Shown here piece by piece: positions 46,374 to 54,593 of a DNA stretch of 64,000 bases. The stretch is from assembly GCA_964460465.1 (NCBI GenBank), contig CAYWSB010000008.1, positions 1 to 64,000 of the forward strand, given 5' to 3'. The position numbers and the translations under genes were made by a program. Source of the DNA: SLRI01 sp964460465 (lineage in GTDB: Bacteria > Pseudomonadota > Alphaproteobacteria > Geminicoccales > Geminicoccaceae). The notes beneath the pieces are model-generated. The model was not told where the DNA came from, did no database searches, and worked only from the letters and a program-made list of their open reading frames with translations. How positions within the stretch are numbered: the first letter of the stretch is position 1; each line of letters begins with the position of its first letter.

Positions 46374-48674
46374 TCATGCCTTGTCGAGATAGTATTTCTG
46401 GTGCTTGCTGCCGTAGCGCTCGGCGTCGCCGTAGGAATAGCCCGCAGCACGCTTGAGATCGACGAACGAGAGCACCATGCCCATCACCGTGGCACCGGCA
46501 CCGGTGAGCTGCTTGAGGGCGTAGAGCACCGTCTTGCGGCGCGTCCGGCCCCAGCGGCTCACCAGGATGCTGCGGTCGACGGCGCCCGCGATGACCGTCG
46601 CATCGCTGACCGAAAGCACGGGCGGCGAATCGACGATCACCACGTCGTAGCGGTCCCGGCTCCAGTCCAGAATCTCGCCGAGCCGGCCGCCGACGATCAT
46701 GTCGTGGGCCAGCGGCACGAAGCGGCCGGTGGGCAGGAGATGGGCACCGGTGGCCGGGTCGCGCCGGATCGCCGCCTCGAGCGTCGACTGCCGGGCCATC
46801 ACCTCGGTGAGCCCCGGCCAGGCCTCGGTGTGGAAGGTCTTGGCGACGCTCGACTGGCGGAAGTCGGCGTCGATCAGGAGCACCCGGCGGCCGCCCTTGG
46901 CGTGCATCTGGGCACAGGCGATGGCGAGGCTGGATTTGCCCTCCTCGGGCTCGGCCGAGACCAGCTGCACGATCGGCGTGCGGCCCTCGCCAGCGAGCTG
47001 CAGCATCCGGGCATTGATCGCGCGGACCGCCTCGGCCGCGGCGGTGTTCGGCTTGTCGAGCAGATGATTGGCGAAGCCGCGCTTGCGCACCGCCCGGATC
47101 TTCCGTAGGTCCGGCACCGAGGCGAACACCGGCAGCCCCAGATCGTCCTCGACCTGCTCCGCACTGCGGTAGACCGCGTCGAACCGCTCGAGCAGCAGGG
47201 CGATGACGACGCCGATCACCCCGCCGACCACGATCGCTGCGGCGAGCGACAAGGTGCGGCGCGGATGGGACGGAAAGCGCGGGATCGCGGCGGCCGAGAT
47301 GATCGTCGCATCGGACCGCTGCGAGCCGATGTCGTCCTGGGTGCGCAGCTGCTGCGACTGCTCGAGGAAGGTCTCGAGCAGGTTGCGCGCAGCCGTGGCG
47401 TCGCGCTCGAGGGCGCGCAGCATCACCGAGGCCTCGTTGGTGTCGGCGATCGAGGTCTCGAGGCTGCGCAGCCCCTGCTCCAGGAGACGCTCGCGCTCGC
47501 GGGCGACGCTGACCTCGGCATCGAGCCCGGCGGCGACCCGCACCGCCTCGTCGCGGACCTTGCCGCGCAGGTCCTCGAGCTCGGCCTGCGCGTTGACCAG
47601 CTGGGGATGGCGGCTGCCGTAGACCTGCCGAAGGTCGGCGACCCGCCGGTTGAGCTCGACCTCCTGGGCGACGAGGTTGTTGACCAGGGGCGAGTTCAGG
47701 ATCTCGACGGCCCGGGCGAGCCCCTCGCTGCCGCCCTGCAGCATGCGCCGCACCTGGTCGCGCCGCGCCTCGCGCTCGGCCCGCTCGGTGCGGGCCAGGA
47801 TGAGCTGGGTGTTGAGCTCGGCCACCTGCCGCTCCGCACCCTCGCCGCCGCGAGCCGATTCCATCAGGCCGGAGCTGCGCCGGTACTCCTCGAGCGTGGT
47901 CTCGGCGGTCTGCACCTGGGCCCTGAGCTCGGCGATGCGGCCGTCGAGCCAGTTGGAGCTCCGCTGGATCTCCTCGAACTTGGCCTCGAGCCGCTGCTCG
48001 AGATAGGAGTTGGCGATCGCGTCGGCGATCCGCGCCGCCTTCTCCGGCTCCTCCGAGACGAAGGCGATCTCGATGACGTTGGATTGCGGCACCGTGCCGA
48101 CGCTCAGCCGGCCGAGAAACGAGTCGAGCACCTCCTCCCGCAGCAGCCGCTCGCGCAGCTGGTCGGTGACGGCGGCGACGACCGCCACCGGCTCGACCTC
48201 GCTCGCGCGCAGCGTCTCGATGTCCTCGCCGATGGCCGGCGAGACCCAGGCCGCGAGGTCGAAGCTGCGAATCCGGCGCCACAGCTCGGCGCTGGCTGGC
48301 TCGGGGCGCAGATCGGCATTGAACTCGGGATCGAGGCGCAGATCGAGCCGATCGATGACCCGCTCGGCGACGACGCGGGAGCCGATCACCTCGACCTGCT
48401 CCGTGGCCGGCGTCTGGTTGATCAGCCCGGGCAGAAGGTTGATTCGCTGCTGCTCGAAGACGAGCTTCACGCTCGCCGTGTAGAGCGGTGTCATCGTGTA
48501 GAGCACTGCCGCCGTGACGCCGGCGAAGAGCAGCGTGGTGAAGATGATCAGCCACTTGCGCCGCCACAGACCGAGCAGCGCCTCCTTGAGGTCGATGTCC
48601 CCGATGTCGCCGTACGCCTTAAGGAGGCGCTCGCGCATCTCGACCTGGGGCTGCAGGGACTTGGCCTGCATCAT
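46374..48674 (-). CDS. Wzc/ExoP-like tyrosine autokinase for polysaccharide chain-length control
   Basis: 766-aa inner-membrane protein. A Wzz domain with two membrane spans (about 40-60 and 460-480) flanks a long periplasmic coiled coil (about 190-440). The cytosolic BY-kinase domain follows: Walker A variant SAEPEEGKSS (about 575), Walker A' LLIDADFRQ (about 599) and Walker B DVVIVDSPPV (about 680), then a Tyr-rich tail (five Tyr in the last 25 residues, GYSYGDAERYG and KYY). Autophosphorylation of that tail controls polymer length and export with an outer-membrane Wza partner, which is not in the window. First gene of the leftward wzc-GT2-wzy unit. Confidence 0.92.
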   Translation of the reverse strand: MMQAKSLQPQVEMRERLLKAYGDIGDIDLKEALLGLWRRKWLIIFTTLLFAGVTAAVLYTMTPLYTASVKLVFEQQRINLLPGLINQTPATEQVEVIGSRVVAERVIDRLDLRLDPEFNADLRPEPASAELWRRIRSFDLAAWVSPAIGEDIETLRASEVEPVAVVAAVTDQLRERLLREEVLDSFLGRLSVGTVPQSNVIEIAFVSEEPEKAARIADAIANSYLEQRLEAKFEEIQRSSNWLDGRIAELRAQVQTAETTLEEYRRSSGLMESARGGEGAERQVAELNTQLILARTERAEREARRDQVRRMLQGGSEGLARAVEILNSPLVNNLVAQEVELNRRVADLRQVYGSRHPQLVNAQAELEDLRGKVRDEAVRVAAGLDAEVSVARERERLLEQGLRSLETSIADTNEASVMLRALERDATAARNLLETFLEQSQQLRTQDDIGSQRSDATIISAAAIPRFPSHPRRTLSLAAAIVVGGVIGVVIALLLERFDAVYRSAEQVEDDLGLPVFASVPDLRKIRAVRKRGFANHLLDKPNTAAAEAVRAINARMLQLAGEGRTPIVQLVSAEPEEGKSSLAIACAQMHAKGGRRVLLIDADFRQSSVAKTFHTEAWPGLTEVMARQSTLEAAIRRDPATGAHLLPTGRFVPLAHDMIVGGRLGEILDWSRDRYDVVIVDSPPVLSVSDATVIAGAVDRSILVSRWGRTRRKTVLYALKQLTGAGATVMGMVLSFVDLKRAAGYSYGDAERYGSKHQKYYLDKA

Positions 48675-49079
48675 CCGGCCCCGCTACCCCTGGGCTCCGT
48701 TGCCGCCACCGCGGCCGGGCCGCGGCACGATCGCGGCGCGCCACGCCGCCGGCGCACCGGGCATGTCGACCAGGACGACGACCGCCCGCGACCGTTCCCG
48801 CCGGCAAGGCTGCGCATGACGAGCCGATGACGATGGACAATGGTTAATATCGGCCAGGCCATCGACCAGACCGAAAGCTCGCTGTTGCTTGCTGTTCACG
48901 GCGGAAGGCCCCAACTCGCGACTGGACAGCCTGTACAGGTCCAATGCTGCATATAGTCCGCCAGCGAGGGGAACTTCAAGGCCGGAGTGCCGATGGGGTG
49001 GCCGATAGGGTGCATGTGTCCGAACGCGGGCACACCCGGCTGCCCCCGCCCGCCGCGGCGACGGACGGCGGGACGCCGC
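48675..49079. other. 405-base intergenic region upstream of wzc
   Basis: Moderately AT-richer around 48828-48865 and 48940-48960. It contains a perfect 10-base palindrome CCTGTACAGG at 48930-48939, similar in form to FCD-GntR sites, and near the gntR end a 7-bp hairpin (49049-49055 with 49066-49072) that may terminate gntR. No gene is seen. Confidence 0.45.
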
Positions 49080-49778
49080 TCAGCTGGCGATGCGCCAGCT
49101 CCGCCGCGCGTAGAGGTAGCGTTGGAACGACCGCAGGTCGGCACAGCGCAGGTGCCGCGCCGCCTCCGCGTCGCCGGCCTCGATCGCCATCACCAGCTCG
49201 TCCTGCATGTGCAGCGTGAAGCCCAGGAACTCCTCGTCGAAGGGCGCGGCCGTGGCCAGCGATTCGGCGACGAACGGCGCATAGCGCAGCCGCAAGCGTT
49301 GAATGGCGCCGCTCAGGATGGCCGAGCCCGAGCCTCGCGCCAGGGCCAGGTTCCAGGCCATGATGGCCTGGATCGTCGGCTGCAGATCGGCGGCGTAGTC
49401 CAGCGCGCGCATGGCCTTGGTGTACTGGTAGAGCTGGCGCGCCTCGGCCGGCCGCTTGCGGGCGGCGAAGCGTGCCGCGGCCTCGCCCTCCAGCAGCAGC
49501 CGCAGCGACCAGATCTCGTCGGCGGTGCGCCGATCGAGGCGCGGCACCCGGATCGCCCGCCCGGGGGCCGAGCGCAGCGCCTGGGCGTCGATCAGCCGAC
49601 CCACCGCCTCGCGCACCGGCTGCATGCTGGTGTTCAGCGAGCTGGCGAGGCTGCGCAGGCTGACCTTGGTGTCGGGCAGCCACTGGCCGTCGACGATGCT
49701 GGCCTCGAGGCTCTCGTAGACCAGATGCGCCAGCGTGGCCGGAGCCTCGCGCGAGCCCGACGACGGTGCCACGAGCAT
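49080..49778 (-). CDS. GntR-family transcriptional regulator, FCD subfamily
   Basis: 232-aa regulator. The winged helix is at about residues 15-85 (LAHLVYESLEASIVDGQWLP, then SLASSLNTSMQPVREAVGRL), and an FCD domain at about 90-225 with the usual all-helical pattern (LRLLLEGEAAARFAARKR). It is the last gene on the minus strand of the Pot-like region, separated from the aminotransferase by a strong hairpin. It is the natural candidate regulator for the transport genes and the divergent hyu genes, where a shared TGTGATCAC element occurs. Confidence 0.86.
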   Translation of the reverse strand: MLVAPSSGSREAPATLAHLVYESLEASIVDGQWLPDTKVSLRSLASSLNTSMQPVREAVGRLIDAQALRSAPGRAIRVPRLDRRTADEIWSLRLLLEGEAAARFAARKRPAEARQLYQYTKAMRALDYAADLQPTIQAIMAWNLALARGSGSAILSGAIQRLRLRYAPFVAESLATAAPFDEEFLGFTLHMQDELVMAIEAGDAEAARHLRCADLRSFQRYLYARRSWRIAS

Positions 49779-49910
49779 CGGCGACGGCGCCGGCGGATCG
49801 ATGGTGGCGGTGCTGATCGGTCGAACTCCAAGCGTCGCCCGTCAGCCGTTTGCGACGGATCGACACCGATATGCCCGCGCCGACAGCGGCTCTGCAAGCC
49901 TATGCCCTTC

Positions 49911-49939
49911 CGTCCGGGGGGAATGGCTCCCCCCGGACG
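49911..49939 (-). terminator. 11-bp hairpin after the aminotransferase gene
   Basis: CGTCCGGGGGG (49911-49921) pairs perfectly with 49929-49939 around a 7-nt loop, 21 bases past the aminotransferase stop. There is no T-run. It probably ends or attenuates the pot-aminotransferase transcript before gntR. Confidence 0.6.
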
Positions 49940-49960
49940 ATGCTCGGGCCGGGGGGAGCC

Positions 49961-51373
49961 TCAGGTGCCGGCCAGCGCCGCGAGCTCGGGGGTGAGCGCG
50001 TCGACGGCGGCGGCGAAGCGGTCCACCGCCTGCGCGCACTCGGCCTCGGAGATGCACAGAGGCGGCGAGAACGAGACCACCTCGATGAACGGCAAGGCGC
50101 GGATCATCAGCCCGTGCTCGAGCGCCTTGGCCGCGACCAGGCGGTGCGGCACGGTCCCGGCGGCGAACGGCCGGCGCTTGCCGCGATCGGCGGTGAACTC
50201 GACGCCGATCATCAGGCCATGCCCGCGGATGTCGCCGACGAAGGGATGGTCGCCGAGGCGGTCGCGCAGGCCCTCGAGCAGCAGCGGTCCCGTCTCGGCC
50301 GCCCGCGCCGGCAGGTTCTCCCGCTCGATGATGTCGAGATTGGCCATGCCGACGGCGCAGCCGACCGGGTGGCCGGAATAGGTGAAGCCGTGCATCACCG
50401 GGCCGTGGGCCGCCGAGCCCGCCTCGAGCACGCTCCAGACCTTCTCCGAGATCACCGAGGCCGAGACCGGGAAGTAGGCGCTCGTCACCCCCTTGGCGAG
50501 CGTGATGATGTCGGGCTCGAGCTCGAAGAGCCCGGTGCCGAACCACTGGCCGGTGCGGCCGAAGCCGGTGATGACCTCGTCGGCGATGAACAGGATGTCG
50601 TGGCGGCGCAGCACCTCCTGCACGCGTCGGTAATAGCCGTCCGGCGGGATCAGCACCCCGCCGGTGCCCAGGATCGGCTCGGCGATGAAGGCGCCGATGG
50701 TCTCCGCCCCTTCCCGCTCGATGATGGCCTCGATCTCCGCGATCAGGCGGTCGCAGAAGGCGGCCTCGCTCTCGCCGTCCAGGGCGAAGCGGTAGTGGTG
50801 TGGGCAGCTGGCGTAGACGACGTCGAGTGCCGGCAGGTTCCAGGCCTTGTGGTAGGCGTCGATGCCGGTGAGCGCTGCTGCGACCGTGGTGAGCCCGTGA
50901 TAGCCGCCGATGCGCGAGATGATCTTCTTCTTCTCGGGCGTGCCGCGCAGTGTCGCGTAGTAGCGGACGATCTTGTAGTTGGTGTCGTTGGCGTCCGAGC
51001 CGGAAGTGCCGAAGAAGACACGCTTCATCTGCCGGGCGTTCGCCTGCTCGTGCAGCAGATGGAGGATGCGGTCGGCGAGACGGATGGCCGATTCGTGCGA
51101 GGACGAGCCGAAGAGGTGCCAGTAGTTGAGGTCGAGCATGGCCTGCTTCGCGGCCTCGGCGAGCTCGGGCCGGCCGTAGCCGACATTGACGCACCAGAGC
51201 CCGCCGGAGCAGTCGACGAGCTCGCGCCCCTGATGGTCGCGCAGGCTGGCCCCGCTGGCCCGGTCCATGATGAGCGGACCGTTCTTCATGTGGGCGGCGA
51301 TCGAGGTGAGCGGGTGGAACAGGCTTTCCCGGTCCATGTCCTCAAGCGAGAAGTTGACGCGTTCATCGAGCAT
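49961..51373 (-). CDS. class III aminotransferase, polyamine/omega-amine type
   Basis: 470-aa PLP enzyme. Typical segments: FFGTSGSDANDTNYKIVRYY (about 118-137, phosphate and substrate site), SRIGGYHGLT, the PLP Asp in FIADEVITGFGRTG (about 260) and the Schiff-base Lys in IITLAKGVTSAY (about 291). It is closest in style to putrescine- or beta-alanine-pyruvate transaminases (SpuC-like). Next to a Pot-like importer it should deaminate the imported amine or a breakdown product. It starts 94 bases after the permease gene, with a hairpin in between. Confidence 0.88.
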   Translation of the reverse strand: MLDERVNFSLEDMDRESLFHPLTSIAAHMKNGPLIMDRASGASLRDHQGRELVDCSGGLWCVNVGYGRPELAEAAKQAMLDLNYWHLFGSSSHESAIRLADRILHLLHEQANARQMKRVFFGTSGSDANDTNYKIVRYYATLRGTPEKKKIISRIGGYHGLTTVAAALTGIDAYHKAWNLPALDVVYASCPHHYRFALDGESEAAFCDRLIAEIEAIIEREGAETIGAFIAEPILGTGGVLIPPDGYYRRVQEVLRRHDILFIADEVITGFGRTGQWFGTGLFELEPDIITLAKGVTSAYFPVSASVISEKVWSVLEAGSAAHGPVMHGFTYSGHPVGCAVGMANLDIIERENLPARAAETGPLLLEGLRDRLGDHPFVGDIRGHGLMIGVEFTADRGKRRPFAAGTVPHRLVAAKALEHGLMIRALPFIEVVSFSPPLCISEAECAQAVDRFAAAVDALTPELAALAGT

Positions 51374-51418
51374 GTTCGGTCATCCAGCGCGATTCGTGTT
51401 GTCGTTGCCGGCAAGGAT

Positions 51419-51457
51419 GGCCGGGAGCGACCGTCGCGCATCGCGGTCGTGCCGGCC
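51419..51457. repeat. intercistronic hairpin potC-aminotransferase
   Basis: GGCCGG (51419-51424) pairs with 51452-51457 and CGACCG (51428-51433) with 51444-51449, giving a 12-bp stem with a small internal loop. It lies between the permease stop and the aminotransferase start. Confidence 0.5.
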
Positions 51458-51467
51458 GGGCGGTCCC

Positions 51468-52334
51468 TCAGTCACGGTCGAGCTTGACGAAGAGGAACCA
51501 GAAGAAGGCGCCCATGACCGGCAGGGTGACGCAGAGAATGATGGTGGCGAGCGAGAAGATGATCGGCACCTGCGACTGCTGCGAGGCGGCCATGGCCCAG
51601 TTGTAGATCGGCATGGTGGTCTCCACGCCGCGCACGAAGAGCGAGCGGAGGAGCTCGTTGAAGGAGAGGAGGAAGCCGAAGATGCCCGCACCGAAGATGC
51701 CCGGCCGCAGCAGCGGCAGCTCGATCTCCCAGAACTGCCGCCAGGGCGGCGCGCCCAGGTCCTCGGCCGCCTCCAGCAGGCGGAGATCGAACCGGCTGGC
51801 GACCACCAGCACCAAGAGGAGCGCGAACGGCAGCGCCCAGATCAGCTGGGCCACGAAGATCGACCACAGCCCCATGGTGAAGCCCATCAGGATGCGGAGA
51901 TAGATGAAGAGCGCCGCCCCCATGGTCAGCCCCGGCACGAACAGCGGCAGGAGGGTGAGCAGCAGCACCGGCCCCGGGCGGCGCATGCGGGTGATCGCGC
52001 GGCCGACCATGGTGGCGATGACCATGCAGCAGACCGCGACGAGAGCGCTCATCCAGAGGCTGGTCCAAAGCGGCGGCCGCCAGCGCTCGTCGGCGGCGAG
52101 CTGGGCATAGTTCGCCAGCGTCAGGGGATAGGGCACGCCGGAGAGCGGGCTCGCGGCGAAGGACATGACGGCGAGCCAGACGACCGGCACGTAGATGGCG
52201 GCGATGGCGAAGAAGCCCATGGCCATGGCCACAAGCGGCCAGCCCCGCCAGCCGCTGGCCCGGCGCGCCAGGCGGCTGCCGGAGGAAAGCGCGTGCTCGT
52301 CGACCAGGCCCTGGCGCAGGGTGACCGTGCTCAT
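51468..52334 (-). CDS. polyamine-type ABC transporter permease, PotC-like
   Basis: 288-aa permease with a 35-residue basic N-terminal tail and six membrane spans. The EAA loop is LEAAEDLGAPPWRQFWEIEL (about 195-214), then PLLRPGI. It pairs with the PotB-like permease, whose stop overlaps this start as ATGA. The spermidine/putrescine class is inferred from the PotABCD-type gene set; related systems carry opines, 2-aminoethylphosphonate or other cationic amines. Confidence 0.86.
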   Translation of the reverse strand: MSTVTLRQGLVDEHALSSGSRLARRASGWRGWPLVAMAMGFFAIAAIYVPVVWLAVMSFAASPLSGVPYPLTLANYAQLAADERWRPPLWTSLWMSALVAVCCMVIATMVGRAITRMRRPGPVLLLTLLPLFVPGLTMGAALFIYLRILMGFTMGLWSIFVAQLIWALPFALLLVLVVASRFDLRLLEAAEDLGAPPWRQFWEIELPLLRPGIFGAGIFGFLLSFNELLRSLFVRGVETTMPIYNWAMAASQQSQVPIIFSLATIILCVTLPVMGAFFWFLFVKLDRD

Positions 52335-53251
52335 CGCTTGAGCGCCGTGAAGATGGTCGAAAGGTCGAGGCGGTTGCGGGTCAGGAGCATGAAGGCCATG
52401 AGGCAGAGCCCGAGCAGGACGACCACGACCGTCGAGAGGGCAGCCGCCATCGGGTAGCGGAGCTGCTGCAGGGCGGAATCGACCGAGTTGCCCAGGAGGT
52501 CGACGAAGCCGCCGCCGAGGAGCTGCGGCTCGACATAGGCGGCCATGAGCGGGACGAAGGTGAAGATGATGCCGGCCAGGATGCCCGGCAGCGCCATCGG
52601 CACGATCACGTAGAACAGCGTCTGGACCGGGCTCGCCCCGAGATCGCCGCTGGCGGCGATGTAGTCGTCGTCGATCAGCGAGATGACGATGAAGATGGGG
52701 AAGACCATGGTGGGGAAGCTCGCCCCCAGCATCCCGAAATGGACGGCGAACTCGGAATAGAGCAGCCAGCTCACCGGCTCGTTCACCAGCCCGCTCGAGA
52801 CGAGCAGGGTGTTGATCAGGCCGTTGGTGCCGAGGATCGAGCGCCAGATGATGATGCGCGAGGCGACGTCGAGGAAGAAGGGGATGGTCAGGAGGGTGAT
52901 GATGATCGCCTTCGCCGTCTTCGACCGCAGGCCCTTGGCGAGCCAAAGGGCGAACGGGAAGGCCAGGAGGAGCTCGATCGCCGTCATCGTCAGCGCCACC
53001 CGCAGCGTCCGCACCGCCACCGTCCAGCGGCCGGTCTCGATCAGCGATTGCCAGGTGGCCAGCGTCGGCTCGTAGACGAGCTGATACGAGCGGACCTGGA
53101 AGAAGCTGAAGACGACGAGGACGAGCAGCGGCAGGATGACGAAGAACGCCCAGGCGGCGAGGAAGCCCGGCACCGCGAAGCGCGCCGGCGAGAAGCGCTC
53201 GGCCAACCGGTCGAGCACCGTTCGCTGCCTGGTCAATGCCGTCGTCGCCAT
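52331..53251 (-). CDS. polyamine-type ABC transporter permease, PotB-like
   Basis: 306-aa permease with six spans and the EAA-type loop IAASGDLGASPVQTLFYVIVP (quoted in part, about 205-224). A short basic N-terminus precedes the first span (FAVPGFLAAWAFFVILPLL). The ATG at 53251 follows the perfect hairpin that separates it from the binding-protein gene. The stop overlaps potC by four bases, so B and C are coupled. Confidence 0.86.
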   Translation of the reverse strand: MATTALTRQRTVLDRLAERFSPARFAVPGFLAAWAFFVILPLLVLVVFSFFQVRSYQLVYEPTLATWQSLIETGRWTVAVRTLRVALTMTAIELLLAFPFALWLAKGLRSKTAKAIIITLLTIPFFLDVASRIIIWRSILGTNGLINTLLVSSGLVNEPVSWLLYSEFAVHFGMLGASFPTMVFPIFIVISLIDDDYIAASGDLGASPVQTLFYVIVPMALPGILAGIIFTFVPLMAAYVEPQLLGGGFVDLLGNSVDSALQQLRYPMAAALSTVVVVLLGLCLMAFMLLTRNRLDLSTIFTALKR

Positions 53252-53271
53252 GGCGGGCTCCGTCGCGCGGT

Positions 53272-53303
53272 GGGCGGGCCGATGCCGCGGCATCGGCCCG
53301 CCC
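53272..53303. repeat. perfect 32-base palindrome between binding protein and permease genes
   Basis: The 16 bases 53272-53287 are the exact reverse complement of 53288-53303, forming a very stable hairpin in RNA. It lies 22 bases past the potD stop and 20 before the potB start. The placement is the same as that of the hairpin at 30804. Confidence 0.75.
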
Positions 53304-53325
53304 CGCCGGCTCGGCTAGGGTTGGG

Positions 53326-54510
53326 TCAGGCGTTGAGGAAGCGCTGCCACTCGCTCTCCATCACGTCGGCATTGACCGGCGTGGTGTTCGCCCAGAAGGG
53401 CTTCTCGAACTTGCGGGCCACCTTCTCGCCGGTCCACTTCAGCAGGTCGATGTCCGCCTGCGGCCAGCCGTTCGCCTCGGCGTACTCCACGCCGAGGTCC
53501 ATGTTCGGCCCAGCATAGCCGCGGCCGCGGGCCTGGTGCGCCCGATACTCCCCGGAGAGGAAGTAGTTCAGCAGCTTGTGGATGTTGTCGAGGTTGCCGC
53601 GGTCGAGCGCCTTGGTGTGGACATAGGCGCCGTGGCCCCACTTGTAGTAGCCCTCGACGGTGAACGCGTAGATCACCGTGTTGGGCCCGAGCGCCTCGTT
53701 GGCCTCCTTGGTGGCCGGCTCCCAGCAGTTGATCATGTCCACCTCGCGGTTGGACAAGAGCTGCACCTGCTCCTCGAAGGCGGTGAAGATGGTGCGGAAC
53801 TGCCCCGCCCGCTTGCGCTCGATCAGGAAGTCGACCACCGGGCGCGCCTCCTCGGCGGTGAGGTCGGCCGGATCCTCGATCGCCACCACCCCGTGATGCT
53901 TGAGGTAGTTGGCGGTCTCGGCCAGCGACTGCAGCCAGGAGCGGTCGATGGCGACCCGGCCCTTGACCTGCTCGCCCTCGAAGAAGGTGGTCCAGGGGAT
54001 CTCGTCCATGCCGGCGGGGTCGGCGTCGATCGCCTCCGGGAAGTAGCCGAACGCGTCGCCATTGCCGATCACCGGCACGCCGTACTGCTTGCCGTCGGCG
54101 CGCAGCCAGTCGGCCCGCTTCCAGGTGTCGGGGGTGCGCTCCCAGAGGGTGAGCTCGGGATGGTCCTCGATCACCTCGGCATAGTAGCCCTGCGGTCCGA
54201 GCAGCTTCTCGGTGCCGCCGTCGAAGATGAAGATGTCGTGGGTGGCACCCAGGTCGTTGGAGATGACATCGCGCATGAAGATGCCGATGTCGGCGTTGGT
54301 CGGCGTGTACTCGACGGTGATGCCGACCGACTGCTCCATGAGCGACCAGTCGCGGGGCTGGGCGGTGGTCACCCCGTACGCCTTCACCACCTCGCCGGTG
54401 GCCCAGGCCACCTGGCTCAGCCCGGGCATCGTGCCCGCGAGCGCGGTCATGCCGGTCAGGGTCAGGCCCTTCTCGACGAAGCCTCGCCGTGACAGGTCCA
54501 TGCTCTTCAT
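53326..54510 (-). CDS. extracellular amine-binding protein, PotD/SBP_bac family
   Basis: 394-aa periplasmic binding protein. The N-terminus reads MDLSRRGFVEKGLTLTG, a twin-arginine signal, with a hydrophobic stretch to about residue 38, so Tat export is likely. The mature part has PotD-like segments (AYGVTTAQPRDW, EVDMINCWEPATKEANEALG, NYFLSGEYRAHQARGRGYAG). The ligand is not deducible. ATG 54510 has GGGAGATC upstream; an internal ATG at 54501 is possible. It lies downstream of potA with an 83-base gap holding another hairpin. Confidence 0.85.
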   Translation of the reverse strand: MKSMDLSRRGFVEKGLTLTGMTALAGTMPGLSQVAWATGEVVKAYGVTTAQPRDWSLMEQSVGITVEYTPTNADIGIFMRDVISNDLGATHDIFIFDGGTEKLLGPQGYYAEVIEDHPELTLWERTPDTWKRADWLRADGKQYGVPVIGNGDAFGYFPEAIDADPAGMDEIPWTTFFEGEQVKGRVAIDRSWLQSLAETANYLKHHGVVAIEDPADLTAEEARPVVDFLIERKRAGQFRTIFTAFEEQVQLLSNREVDMINCWEPATKEANEALGPNTVIYAFTVEGYYKWGHGAYVHTKALDRGNLDNIHKLLNYFLSGEYRAHQARGRGYAGPNMDLGVEYAEANGWPQADIDLLKWTGEKVARKFEKPFWANTTPVNADVMESEWQRFLNA

Positions 54511-54554
54511 CGCTGGATCTCCCTCTTCATGCGCCATCCTCCCGGGTTGCTGGT

Positions 54555-54581
54555 GCAGCACGAGGTCGTCCGGCGTGCTGC
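54555..54581. repeat. 8-bp hairpin between potA and potD
   Basis: GCAGCACG (54555-54562) pairs perfectly with 54574-54581 around an 11-nt loop. It is one of three intercistronic hairpins in this operon. Confidence 0.45.
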
Positions 54582-54593
54582 CGCCGGCTCGGC

